From Gammaproteobacteria bacterium (GTDB lineage: Bacteria; Pseudomonadota; Gammaproteobacteria; Xanthomonadales; Wenzhouxiangellaceae), in the NCBI GenBank assembly GCA_003561495.1, contig PWWM01000218.1, forward strand, positions 1 to 17,310: 17,310 nucleotides of DNA, given 5' to 3'. Shown piece by piece: positions 1-6,528 of the stretch (position 1 is its first letter; each line of letters opens with the position of its first letter). Below the pieces are notes generated by a model. The model did not search any database, was not told the origin of the DNA, and saw only the letters and a program-made list of their open reading frames with translations. Both the position numbers and the translations under genes were made by a program.

Positions 1-2275
1 ATGAGATGCGTTGGGCACACAGGATGCACAGTTGTTCCAGTTGCTGGCGGGTGAGCTTGCCCGAGCCATTCTTGGCCAGAACCGAGACGGTGATGAAATA
101 GCGTTCAAAGGTCTGGATCAGGGTATTGCCCAGCAGACGAAGATAGTAGGCATGGTCACTTCCGCCGGGAGCGCGCTGCAGCCGGTCACCAGTGGATCGC
201 AGCAGATCCAGATCGATCAATGTACTGGTGCACTGGTCAATCACCGCCTCGAGTTCGTCGGTCTCCCAAGGCAGAAACAACTCTCTTCTCAGAAACGGGT
301 AGACCTTCATGCTCAGGTCACGAATTCTCGATTTGCTCACTCGCTGCGAATTGAGAAAACAACAGGCAATCCAGGCGCTCATGGCCAGCAGGTGCGCGGT
401 ATTGTTGCGGAAATAGGTCAGCAGCACCGCGTTCGTGGCATCGGTACGGATGATCCCGCCCAGACGATGCTCTTGTCGTTCGATGATGCCCAGTTCGAGA
501 CCGTAATCGATCACCTGCGCAGCGGTCATCTCGGTCACGCTGATTCTTTCCGTGGAACGCGTGCTTTCGATGATCTGCTTGAGCAGATCAATCATGTGTG
601 AAAGATCTTCTTCATCGAGGGCTTGCTTGCGGCTGGCCAGCAGCGCGGTGGCCAGCAGGTTGACCGGATTGACATGGGCACAGCGATTGATATTGACCAT
701 GATGCGCCCGGCCAGATCATCAACCAGGCCACTCAGCCAGGCCGGTCGACTGTCCCCGTTCGGTGGATCATTGATCCAGTCTGGGTGATGTTTGTCAAGC
801 AGGTGGTTGAGCAGAACCGGTTTCCCGAAGCTGACAGTGACCTCGCCGTAATTTTTGCGCAGGATGTTGATGACATTTCTGAAATCAGAGAGCGACTCCG
901 GCTTCTTCTGACGCCCCGAGAGTTCGGAAATATAAGAGCTGCCCTCGGCCAGGCGCTCGTACCCGATATAGACCGGTTGAAACAGCACCGGTCGATTGCG
1001 ATAGCGCAGAAAGGCCCGCACTGTGATGGACAGCATGCCGGCTCGTGGTGGCAGCAGTCGTCCGGTTCGTGAGCGAGTGCCCTCGATGAAATACTCCAGC
1101 GCCACCCCGCGGCTCAGAATCAATGAAACGTACTGGTTGAAAACGGCGGCATACAGTGGCTGCGAACGAAAAGAACGACGCAGAAAGAAGGCGCCCCCGC
1201 GCCTGAGGACCGGTCCGACCAGCGGCATGTTCAGATTGACCCCAGCGGCAATATGGGGGGGCACGAAGCCGCGGTGATAGAGCAGGTAGGACAGCAGCAG
1301 ATAGTCGATGTGACTGCGATGGCAGGGGACGTAGATGACCTCGTGACCTGGCGCGGCATCACGGAAACTGCTGAAGTGATTGACCCGGATGCCGCGGTAA
1401 ATGCGATTCCAGAACCCGGTCAGTAACAAGTCGCCGATTCGGATCAGGCTGTAGGAGTAGTCGGCGGCGATTTCGCGGGCGTAATCACGGGCTGCCATCT
1501 CCGCTTTCTCGAGGCTGATCTCATCACGCTTGGCCTTGGCGGCGATGGCTTGACGAACCGGTTCACTGCGGACCACCTTTTCCACCAGCGTGCGTCGGTG
1601 CGATCGATCGGGGCCAATGGCCGCCGTTCGCACCCGCTTGAAGTGCACCCTCAGGACGCGGCTCAAGCGTCCCAGCGCCTGCTCGGCATCATCGGTGTCC
1701 TCAAACAGGCGGGCCAGATCAACCGGCTTGCCGAACTGCACCATGGTGGCGCGGCCGTTGATCAAGGTGCTGAAGAACCGTCGAAACCGTCCACCGATAT
1801 CCCAGTTTTCCGAGAAAAGGATCTTGAAGATGCTGTCTTCATTCTCCGGGGCGCGTCCCACCAGGACCGTGACCGGAACGATCTGAACTTCGGATACCGC
1901 TTGCGGTTCGAGCTGGGTCAGCATTTCCTTGAGGATCGGCGAATGACGTCGTTTTTCGGGTCGACGGATGAACAGCCCCCGGTACCGCCGGCTGGTGCCA
2001 TAGCGCCTGGAAAACTCCAGACCCCCAATCTCCAGGAGATCGGTAGGGCGTTGCCAGCCCAGCTTTCGACAGACCTGGTCGAGAATGAGCAAGGAAGTGA
2101 ACGCATAGGTGTCAAGCACATAAAAGACGGGACGATCAGGATCAAGTTCCAGATCGTCCAGATCCTCCGGCAACACGGTACTACGCACCCACAGGTGCAA
2201 AAGCCTGCGAGTCAGGCTCAACCAGCCCAGGTATAACCGGTGCAGCAGCGAATTCAGGCGGCCGGACTTATTCAT
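1..2275 (-). CDS. plsB: Glycerol-3-phosphate 1-O-acyltransferase PlsB (3' end beyond window)
   Basis: PlsB moves an acyl chain from acyl-ACP or acyl-CoA to sn-glycerol-3-phosphate at the inner membrane, the first step of phospholipid synthesis. The minus frame is open from the ATG at 2275-2273 to the window edge, giving 758 residues; the family usually has about 800-830, so roughly the last 50-70 are missing. The glycerolipid acyltransferase blocks appear in order: catalytic HRSHID (H319-D324), GAFFLRRSF (about 361-369), FIEGTRSR (about 396-403) and LFQPVYIGYE just after. The N-terminus MNKSGRLNSLLHRLYLGWLSL resembles the usual PlsB start. No good Shine-Dalgarno precedes the ATG. The gene is separated from pyrF by 516 bp containing what look like independent transcription signals, so it is probably not simply the tail of the pyrF operon. 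The identification is secure. Confidence 0.96.
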   Translation of the reverse strand, partial: MNKSGRLNSLLHRLYLGWLSLTRRLLHLWVRSTVLPEDLDDLELDPDRPVFYVLDTYAFTSLLILDQVCRKLGWQRPTDLLEIGGLEFSRRYGTSRRYRGLFIRRPEKRRHSPILKEMLTQLEPQAVSEVQIVPVTVLVGRAPENEDSIFKILFSENWDIGGRFRRFFSTLINGRATMVQFGKPVDLARLFEDTDDAEQALGRLSRVLRVHFKRVRTAAIGPDRSHRRTLVEKVVRSEPVRQAIAAKAKRDEISLEKAEMAARDYAREIAADYSYSLIRIGDLLLTGFWNRIYRGIRVNHFSSFRDAAPGHEVIYVPCHRSHIDYLLLSYLLYHRGFVPPHIAAGVNLNMPLVGPVLRRGGAFFLRRSFRSQPLYAAVFNQYVSLILSRGVALEYFIEGTRSRTGRLLPPRAGMLSITVRAFLRYRNRPVLFQPVYIGYERLAEGSSYISELSGRQKKPESLSDFRNVINILRKNYGEVTVSFGKPVLLNHLLDKHHPDWINDPPNGDSRPAWLSGLVDDLAGRIMVNINRCAHVNPVNLLATALLASRKQALDEEDLSHMIDLLKQIIESTRSTERISVTEMTAAQVIDYGLELGIIERQEHRLGGIIRTDATNAVLLTYFRNNTAHLLAMSAWIACCFLNSQRVSKSRIRDLSMKVYPFLRRELFLPWETDELEAVIDQCTSTLIDLDLLRSTGDRLQRAPGGSDHAYYLRLLGNTLIQTFERYFITVSVLAKNGSGKLTRQQLEQLCILCAQRIS

Positions 2276-2305
2276 CTGGGTGGAATCAGGGGGAAAGCGG
2301 ACCTT

Positions 2306-2314
2306 ATTTTAGCA
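2306..2314 (-). promoter_or_regulatory. Candidate extended -10 promoter of plsB
   Basis: The minus strand reads TGCTAAAAT, an extended -10 (TGn plus TAAAAT, 5 of 6 to consensus). A start about 7 nt downstream would give a plsB leader of about 24 nt. The hexamer 17 nt upstream (TCAAGA) is only a weak -35, as is tolerated at extended -10 promoters. It lies downstream of the terminator at 2342-2375, so it could transcribe plsB independently of everything upstream. Confidence 0.4.
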
Positions 2315-2341
2315 TTGCCCCCGTTGTTTCTTGACGGGCAG

Positions 2342-2375
2342 AAAAAAACCGGGCGAACCATGAGGGTTTGCCCGG
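2342..2375 (-). terminator. Intrinsic terminator, minus strand
   Basis: An 11-bp stem pairs 2365-2375 with 2349-2359 around a 5-nt loop (2360-2364), followed on the minus strand by seven T residues (2348-2342). Ten of eleven pairs are Watson-Crick; the remaining one is A-C on the minus strand. There is no T-run on the other side, so only minus-strand termination is supported. Confidence 0.75.
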
Positions 2376-2422
2376 TCGAGTCGGCTTGCCAATGCGCACG
2401 GGGCGCGAGTTTTGTTGATTGT

Positions 2423-2446
2423 TTAGTTGCGAGAACGCATCCGCAT
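2423..2446 (-). CDS. Seven-codon mini-ORF in the candidate leader RNA (MRMRSRN)
   Basis: ATG at 2446-2444 is followed by CGG ATG CGT TCT CGC AAC and a TAA stop, encoding M-R-M-R-S-R-N. Three of seven codons are Arg. A Shine-Dalgarno GAGGA lies at 2455-2451, four nt before the ATG and almost at the predicted RNA 5' end. It could be a leader peptide whose translation affects the downstream terminator, or chance. No homologous leader peptide comes to mind. Confidence 0.25.
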   Translation of the reverse strand: MRMRSRN

Positions 2447-2462
2447 GCAATCCTCGAGGTTA

Positions 2463-2491
2463 ATGATAGGTTAAGGAAGATTGCTTGTCAA
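2463..2491 (-). promoter_or_regulatory. Sigma-70-type promoter, minus strand
   Basis: The -35 TTGACA at 2491-2486 is a perfect consensus, and the -10 TATCAT at 2468-2463 matches 5 of 6, separated by exactly 17 nt. The AT-rich stretch upstream could act as an UP element. It is the best promoter match in the window and drives only the short terminated unit unless readthrough reaches plsB. Confidence 0.65.
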
Positions 2492-2545
2492 GTTACTTTA
2501 TGAAGCATATGTAAATATATGATTATATGTGTTTTATGCTTTCGG
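2491..2545. other. AT-rich tract upstream of the candidate small-RNA promoter
   Basis: About 50 bp dominated by A and T sit in otherwise GC-rich sequence. It contains TATAAT on the minus strand (2527-2522) and 7-bp inverted arms AAGCATA (2503-2509) and TATGCTT (2535-2541). It may be an UP element or a binding site for an AT-preferring nucleoid protein; both roles are inference. Confidence 0.45.
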
Positions 2546-2563
2546 TAGAAGGGTTGGCTGGCC

Positions 2564-2590
2564 AAAGGGTTAAAGGGCAAAGAGGTTAAG
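2564..2590 (+). repeat. Purine-rich near-heptameric repeat, site A
   Basis: The plus strand repeats an AAAGGG-like unit (AAAGGGTT, AAAGGGC, AAAGAGG, TTAAG) with steps of 8 then 7 nt. It is the most degenerate of four similar intergenic repeats in this window and directly abuts the left end of the inverted-repeat element. Confidence 0.5.
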
Positions 2591-2593
2591 TGG

Positions 2594-2778
2594 TTCCTGA
2601 TTAGCGTCGTGTCTCAGTGCGCGGGCTTCGTTCCGGTTGAAGCCGTCCTCGGGCGGTGAATTCCGCTTCAGTTCGACGCGGTGGCGAGGCTTTCAGCGAA
2701 ATCCACCACCCGAGGGCGGCTTACAGCATTGACGTCCATCGATACTGCCAATCCCTGCTGCACGACCCTAGTCAGGAA
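2594..2778. mobile_element. MITE-like 185-bp element with terminal inverted repeats
   Basis: The left end, TTCCTGATTAGCGTCGTG (2594-2611), and the right end, CACGACCCTAGTCAGGAA (2761-2778), are inverted copies matching at 16 of 18 positions. The same tetramer GTGG directly abuts both ends (2590-2593 and 2779-2782), as a 4-bp target duplication would. The interior holds a second, longer palindrome at 2640-2722 and no transposase. These are features of a non-autonomous mobile repeat (MITE). The element family is unknown to me, no second copy is visible here, and a 4-bp match could be chance. A fixed structured RNA or processing element downstream of pyrF is the alternative. Confidence 0.5.
2640..2722. 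repeat. 28-bp-arm inverted repeat inside the MITE-like element
   Basis: Arms 2640-2667 and 2695-2722 flank a 27-nt loop. Twenty-four of 28 positions pair by Watson-Crick rules. All four differences are transitions: on the minus strand three become G-U and one is A-C, so 27 of 28 could pair in a minus-strand RNA. It lies 70 nt past the pyrF stop and could stabilise or end the pyrF transcript, though no U-tract follows. Confidence 0.75.
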
Positions 2779-2791
2779 GTGGTGAAGAGGG

Positions 2792-3517
2792 TTATGGGGT
2801 GAGGGCGGTGGCGATTTCGGTTTGCAGGGACTCGGCGGCGGCGCGCGGGTCCTTGGCGTCGCGGATGGGGCGGCCGACGACGATGTAGTCGGCGCCGGCC
2901 GCGAAGGCATCGGCGGCTGACAGGGTTCTTTTCTGTTCATCGGTGTTGTCGACCGGTCGAATGCCGGGACAGACCACGGTCAGGGCATGGTCGACCTCGC
3001 GGCGCAGGGCGGCCGCTTCCAGACCGGAGGATATGACCCCGGTACAACCCAGGTCCAGTGCGCGCCGTGCTCGCGACAGCACCAACGTCTCGACATCACA
3101 GGCAAAGCCCAGATCATCCAGATCACCCCGGTCCAGGCTGGTCAGGGCAGTGACCGCCAGAATGCCGGTTTTGCCACGATTTTCCACGGCGGCTTCGAGC
3201 ATGCGGTCATTACCGTGGACGGTCAGGAAATCGACCTCGTGCCTGGACAGTTGGGCGACGGCCCGACCGACCGTCGGTGGAATGTCGAACAGCTTGAGAT
3301 CGGCAAAAATCCGTTTGCCCTTGTCCTTGAGCTCGGCGGCCAGTTCAAAGTAATGGCCGCTGAGAAAGAACTCCAGCCCGAGCTTGTAGAAGTGCACTGA
3401 ATCGCCCAGGGATTGAATCAATTGCCTGGCCTGATCGAGATCGGGCACATCCAGGGCAAAGATCAGGCGTTGTTCAGTCGGAATGTCCTTGTGCCACGAA
3501 GTCCTGGCTGTGTTCAT
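2792..3517 (-). CDS. pyrF: Orotidine 5'-phosphate decarboxylase PyrF
   Basis: PyrF converts OMP to UMP, the last step of de novo pyrimidine synthesis, as a cytosolic dimer. The 241 residues match the usual length of the bacterial class. The catalytic segment FADLKLFDIP holds the Asp-Lys-Asp array (D73, K75, D78). The phosphate-binding C-terminal part shows VCPGIRP and YIVVGRPIRDAKDP. I chose ATG 3517-3515 because AAGGAG (3530-3525) sits 7 nt upstream and the protein then begins with a short lead into RLIFALDVP. The frame stays open upstream, but that extension lies inside the hydrolase gene and has no family resemblance. The start overlaps the hydrolase 3' end by 44 nt, implying cotranscription. 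PyrE, the preceding enzyme, is encoded at the other end of the same strand block. Confidence 0.96.
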   Translation of the reverse strand: MNTARTSWHKDIPTEQRLIFALDVPDLDQARQLIQSLGDSVHFYKLGLEFFLSGHYFELAAELKDKGKRIFADLKLFDIPPTVGRAVAQLSRHEVDFLTVHGNDRMLEAAVENRGKTGILAVTALTSLDRGDLDDLGFACDVETLVLSRARRALDLGCTGVISSGLEAAALRREVDHALTVVCPGIRPVDNTDEQKRTLSAADAFAAGADYIVVGRPIRDAKDPRAAAESLQTEIATALTP

Positions 3518-4334
3518 GAAAAAACTCCTTGATGACCGGACCGATGACGTCCGGATGCTGCATGTGCAAGTGATGTCCGCCCGGATGGGAAAACAGGTGA
3601 CGTTGTTTGAGTGCCGCCAGGCGCCGCTCGAGAATACGATCGGGCAGTATGCCGCTGGGCGGGTCGGAGTAGATATTGAGCACGGGCGCCTTGATGGCCT
3701 TGAGCAGGTCAAGAACCTGTGACTCGGTGTAGCGATGAGTGGATGGCCAGGTCAGACGCAGGTCATGAGACCAGATCAAACCGTCCTCGACCGTTTTCAG
3801 GCCACGCTCAGCCAATGTCGTGGCTTCGGCCACCGTCAGGTCGCTGTTGCTGGCACGCGCATTGATTGCGCTGTCGCGGTCGGCATGAACCCGGCGCGGG
3901 CGAAGCCGACTGGCCTTGATGGCCTTCCGCCAACCCGAGGCGGTTCGGTCGGCCGGTGCGCTCATGGGTCCGAGGCCTTCGATCAGGGCCATGGAAAGCA
4001 CCCGGTCAGGACAGGCGGCCGCGACCAGGCTGGAGACCGCGCCGCCGAGCGAGTGTCCCAGCAGGTGAAACTGTTCCCAGCCCAGCTGATCGGCGACGGT
4101 CAAGACATCGAAGACATAATCATCGAAATAGAACCGGGCGCCCTCGGGGCGAGTCCGTGACAGGCCATGACCTGGGAAGTCGATGGCGACCAGGTCGATA
4201 CCGTCCAGGTATTCGGATATATCGAGAAAGGAATTGGCATTGTCCAGCCAGCCATGCAGCGCCAGCACCGGCCGTTTCCCGGAATGATGTGCCATCCCGG
4301 CGATCCCCAGCGACTCGAAAAACACTGGTTTCAC
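3474..4334 (-). CDS. Alpha/beta-fold hydrolase
   Basis: A 286-residue protein of the alpha/beta hydrolase superfamily, probably a cytosolic esterase or related hydrolase; the substrate cannot be deduced. Visible features are the oxyanion-loop motif LALHGWLDN (HG near residue 27), FPGHGLS (about 53-59), the nucleophile elbow GHSLGG (Ser about 95) and a C-terminal histidine region HPGGHHLHMQHP. There is no signal peptide. I chose GTG 4334-4332: it shares GTGA with the uvrD stop, GGAG lies 8 nt upstream, and the start gives a normal family length. An internal ATG 13 codons later is possible. The frame continues open into uvrD, but that is a shadow. Overlaps at both ends suggest coupling to uvrD and pyrF. 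The general class is certain; the exact function is not. Confidence 0.9.
   Translation of the reverse strand: MKPVFFESLGIAGMAHHSGKRPVLALHGWLDNANSFLDISEYLDGIDLVAIDFPGHGLSRTRPEGARFYFDDYVFDVLTVADQLGWEQFHLLGHSLGGAVSSLVAAACPDRVLSMALIEGLGPMSAPADRTASGWRKAIKASRLRPRRVHADRDSAINARASNSDLTVAEATTLAERGLKTVEDGLIWSHDLRLTWPSTHRYTESQVLDLLKAIKAPVLNIYSDPPSGILPDRILERRLAALKQRHLFSHPGGHHLHMQHPDVIGPVIKEFFHEHSQDFVAQGHSD
3525..3530 (-). promoter_or_regulatory. Shine-Dalgarno fixing the pyrF start
   Basis: AAGGAG on the minus strand, 7 nt before the ATG at 3517. It lies inside the coding sequence of the upstream hydrolase and selects this start over in-frame upstream alternatives. Confidence 0.85.
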
Positions 4335-6487
4335 CCGCCTGGCTCCAGGTTGGCATAGGCCAGTACCAGCCACTTCGAGCCGGCCGATTCGAAATTGACC
4401 TGAATGCGCGCATTCGGACCCTGGCCCTCGATATTGATGACCGTGCCGCTGCCAAACCGGGTATGACGGACCCGCTCGCCAAGGCGAAGGCCGTCGGCAG
4501 GTTCCGGCGCCCGTCCCACCGCAGTTGGAGCCGCCTTGGTTCCGGGGCGCAAATCCTCGGTCAGCTCGGCCGGGATTTCGGCCAGAAAGCGCGACGGACG
4601 CGAAATGCCGGTCTGGCCGTGCAGCATGCGTGATTCGGCATGAGTGATGTAGAGCTGCTGCATGGCCCGGGTCATGCCGACATAGCAAAGCCGCCGTTCC
4701 TCGGCCAGTCGACCGGGCTCTTCGATAGATTTCTGATGCGGGAACAAACCCTCTTCCATGCCGGCCATGAACACCAGCGGAAACTCCAGCCCCTTGGCCG
4801 AGTGCAGGGTCATCAACTGCACACAATCTTCCCAGCGTTCGCCCTGGTGCTCGCCGGCTTCCAGGGCGGCCTGGGCCAGGAACGAGGCGGTCGGGCTCAA
4901 ACCGGCCTGTTCGTCTTCAAAGGGCTGGTCGAAACTGTCGGCGGCGCGCACCAGTTCGGCCAGGTTTTCCGAGCGCGCCTCGGCGCGATCGGGTGGTTCC
5001 CGGCTTTCATACCAGGCCTGCAGTTCCGCCCGCTTGATGGCCGCATCCAGCGCTTCGCCCAGGTCGCTGTCGCGATGGGTTTCGGTCAGCTCATGGATCA
5101 GGGTCAGGAACACGCGCATGGCGTTGGCGGCGCGGGCGCTCATGGCGTTGCGCTCGACCAGTTCTCTGGCCGCCTGGAACAGCGACAACGCGTTGGCGCG
5201 GGCATGGTCCCTGACCAGCGCCACGGTACGCTGACCAATGCCGCGGGCCGGCAGATTGACCACCCGCTCGAATGCGGCATCATCATTGACGTTGTGCATC
5301 AGGCGCAGGTAGGCCATGGCATCCTTGACCTCGGCGCGCTCGAAAAAGCGCAATCCCCCGTAGACTCGGTAGGGAATATCCTCGCGCAGCAGGGCCTGCT
5401 CGAACAGGCGTGATTGGGCATTGGAACGATACAGAACGGCTACTTCAGAGGCCTTGTTGCCTTGCTCGATCCAGTCCTGGATGCGGGCGATGACGAATTC
5501 GGCTTCCTCCTCGGCGCTCCAGGCGGCAAACAGCCGAATCGGCTCGCCACGGTCGCCTTCAGTCCACAGGTTCTTGCCCATGCGTTCGGCGTTGTGGTCA
5601 ATGACCCGGTTGGCGGCCTCCAGGATGGTTTCGGTGGAGCGGTAGTTCTGTTCCAGGCGAACGACTTGCGGACTGAAATCACGATCAAAATGGCTGACAT
5701 TCTCGACCTTGGCGCCCCGCCAGCCATAGATGGACTGGTCATCGTCGCCGACCACGAACAGTCGATTCTGCGGGCCGCTGAGCAGGCGCACCAGCGCATA
5801 TTGCAGGGTATTGGTGTCCTGGAATTCGTCGATCAGAATATGTGAAAAGCGCTCCTGGTAATGCGTGCGGCGCGCGTCGTTGTCACGCAGCAGTTCCAGG
5901 GTGCGCAGCAGCAGTTCGGCAAAGTCGACCAGTCCGGATCGCTCGCAGTAATCCTGGTACTGGCGATAAATGGCGACCTGCTGGGCCTGAAAGGAATGAT
6001 CGAAACATTCGATTCCGTCGGGGCGTCGACCTTCATCCTTGTGATGATTGATGAAGCCTTGTATCTGGCGCGGTGGAAATTCGCCCTCGTCAAGTTCCAT
6101 GTCGCGAATGACCCGCCGAATCAGCCGGTACTGATCATCGGAATCGAGAATCTGAAAGGTGTCCGGCAGGCCGACTTCGGCCGAGTGCATGCGCAGCAGT
6201 CGGTGACAGATGCCGTGAAAGGTCCCGATCCACAATCCTTCCGGGCGCAGATTCAGAAGCTGACCCACGCAGCCGCGCATTTCGCCAGCCGCCTTGTTGG
6301 TGAAGGTGACCGCGAGCAGGCTCATCGGCGAGACATGATGGACCTGGATCAGCCAGGCCATGCGATGGACCAATACCCGGGTCTTGCCGGAGCCGGCTCC
6401 GGCCAGCACCAGCACGTGCCCATCGTCGACGGTTACCGCTTCGCGTTGCGGGTCGTTGAGTTCGTCGAGCAGGTGGGAGACGTCCAT
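4331..6487 (-). CDS. uvrD: DNA helicase II UvrD
   Basis: UvrD is a 3'-5' superfamily 1A helicase that removes UvrC and the excised oligonucleotide in nucleotide excision repair and unwinds DNA in mismatch repair. At 718 residues it is the typical length, and MDVSHLLDELNDPQREAV closely resembles the E. coli start. Motifs in order: Walker A GAGSGKT (30-36), LAVTFTNKAA, Walker B LIDEFQD (about 218-224) followed by GDDDQSIYGWRGA, EQNYRST (about 283), TLHSAKGLEFPLVF (about 557) and YVGMTRA (about 602). The C-terminal domain RVRHTRFGSGTVINIEG is the Tudor-like region of the UvrD/PcrA group. Rep is less likely given that tail. No Shine-Dalgarno is evident; the 24 nt before the ATG are mostly heptamer repeat. 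The gene probably depends on upstream transcription from purD. Confidence 0.97.
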   Translation of the reverse strand: MDVSHLLDELNDPQREAVTVDDGHVLVLAGAGSGKTRVLVHRMAWLIQVHHVSPMSLLAVTFTNKAAGEMRGCVGQLLNLRPEGLWIGTFHGICHRLLRMHSAEVGLPDTFQILDSDDQYRLIRRVIRDMELDEGEFPPRQIQGFINHHKDEGRRPDGIECFDHSFQAQQVAIYRQYQDYCERSGLVDFAELLLRTLELLRDNDARRTHYQERFSHILIDEFQDTNTLQYALVRLLSGPQNRLFVVGDDDQSIYGWRGAKVENVSHFDRDFSPQVVRLEQNYRSTETILEAANRVIDHNAERMGKNLWTEGDRGEPIRLFAAWSAEEEAEFVIARIQDWIEQGNKASEVAVLYRSNAQSRLFEQALLREDIPYRVYGGLRFFERAEVKDAMAYLRLMHNVNDDAAFERVVNLPARGIGQRTVALVRDHARANALSLFQAARELVERNAMSARAANAMRVFLTLIHELTETHRDSDLGEALDAAIKRAELQAWYESREPPDRAEARSENLAELVRAADSFDQPFEDEQAGLSPTASFLAQAALEAGEHQGERWEDCVQLMTLHSAKGLEFPLVFMAGMEEGLFPHQKSIEEPGRLAEERRLCYVGMTRAMQQLYITHAESRMLHGQTGISRPSRFLAEIPAELTEDLRPGTKAAPTAVGRAPEPADGLRLGERVRHTRFGSGTVINIEGQGPNARIQVNFESAGSKWLVLAYANLEPGG

Positions 6488-6493
6488 TGACTA

Positions 6494-6528
6494 GGGGTCA
6501 GGATTCAGGGGTCAGGATTCAGGGGCTA
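6494..6528 (+). repeat. Heptameric tandem repeat, site B (GGGGTCA/GGATTCA)
   Basis: Five contiguous 7-nt units: GGGGTCA, GGATTCA, GGGGTCA, GGATTCA, GGGGCTA, with a decayed sixth (GGGCTCG) to 6535. The repeat fills the purD-uvrD junction and forms the last purD codons, including its TGA stop at 6514-6512. Confidence 0.85.

Larger units (their letters stand above)
2342..2456 (-). ncRNA. Candidate small RNA or leader RNA, about 115 nt, upstream of plsB
   Basis: This span is bounded by a strong sigma-70-like promoter (2463-2491) and an intrinsic terminator (2342-2375), both on the minus strand, with no ordinary gene between them. The transcript would start near 2456 and end in the U-tract at 2348-2342. 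It would contain a Shine-Dalgarno, a 7-codon ORF, an unstructured A-rich linker and the terminator hairpin. I do not recognise an RNA family. It could be a free-standing sRNA, a small mRNA, or an attenuator leader whose readthrough reaches plsB 67 nt further on. I saw no convincing anti-terminator pairing, which mildly favours a separate RNA. Promoter and terminator are visible; transcription itself is inferred. Confidence 0.5.
2276..2791. other. 516-bp gene-free stretch between plsB and pyrF
   Basis: No ordinary protein gene is supported here. From left to right it holds a possible plsB promoter (2306-2314), an intrinsic terminator for the minus strand (2342-2375), a 7-codon mini-ORF (2423-2446), a consensus-like minus-strand promoter (2463-2491), an AT-rich tract (about 2491-2545), a purine-rich near-heptameric repeat (2564-2590) and a 185-bp element with terminal inverted repeats (2594-2778). 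These parts are described separately. Confidence 0.85.

Noticed and set aside
2594..2778. Integron attC site as an explanation for the nested inverted repeats
   Set aside because: The ends lack the GTTRRRY / RYYYAAC core sites, and there is no integrase or cassette array nearby.
2668..2940. Minus-strand ORF crossing the pyrF 3' end and the MITE-like element, ending in a natural-looking run (SMDVNAVSRPRVVDFAES...)
   Set aside because: It starts in an alternative frame of pyrF, and the natural-looking tail is simply one frame of the palindromic element. Similar tails could appear as spurious protein ends wherever the element is inserted.
3518..3712. Upstream extension of the pyrF frame to 306 residues
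   Set aside because: It is Ser/Arg/Cys-rich shadow sequence inside the hydrolase gene, and the AAGGAG site fixes the start at 3517.
4335..4826. In-frame upstream extension of the hydrolase frame to a 450-residue ORF
   Set aside because: It lies wholly within uvrD coding sequence in another frame, its residues do not resemble a hydrolase N-terminus, and a coupled GTG start at 4334 gives a normal length.
4640..5413. Plus-strand 257-residue ORF antisense to uvrD
   Set aside because: It is a mirror of uvrD codon structure in GC-rich DNA, with no recognisable domain, while uvrD is complete and full-length.
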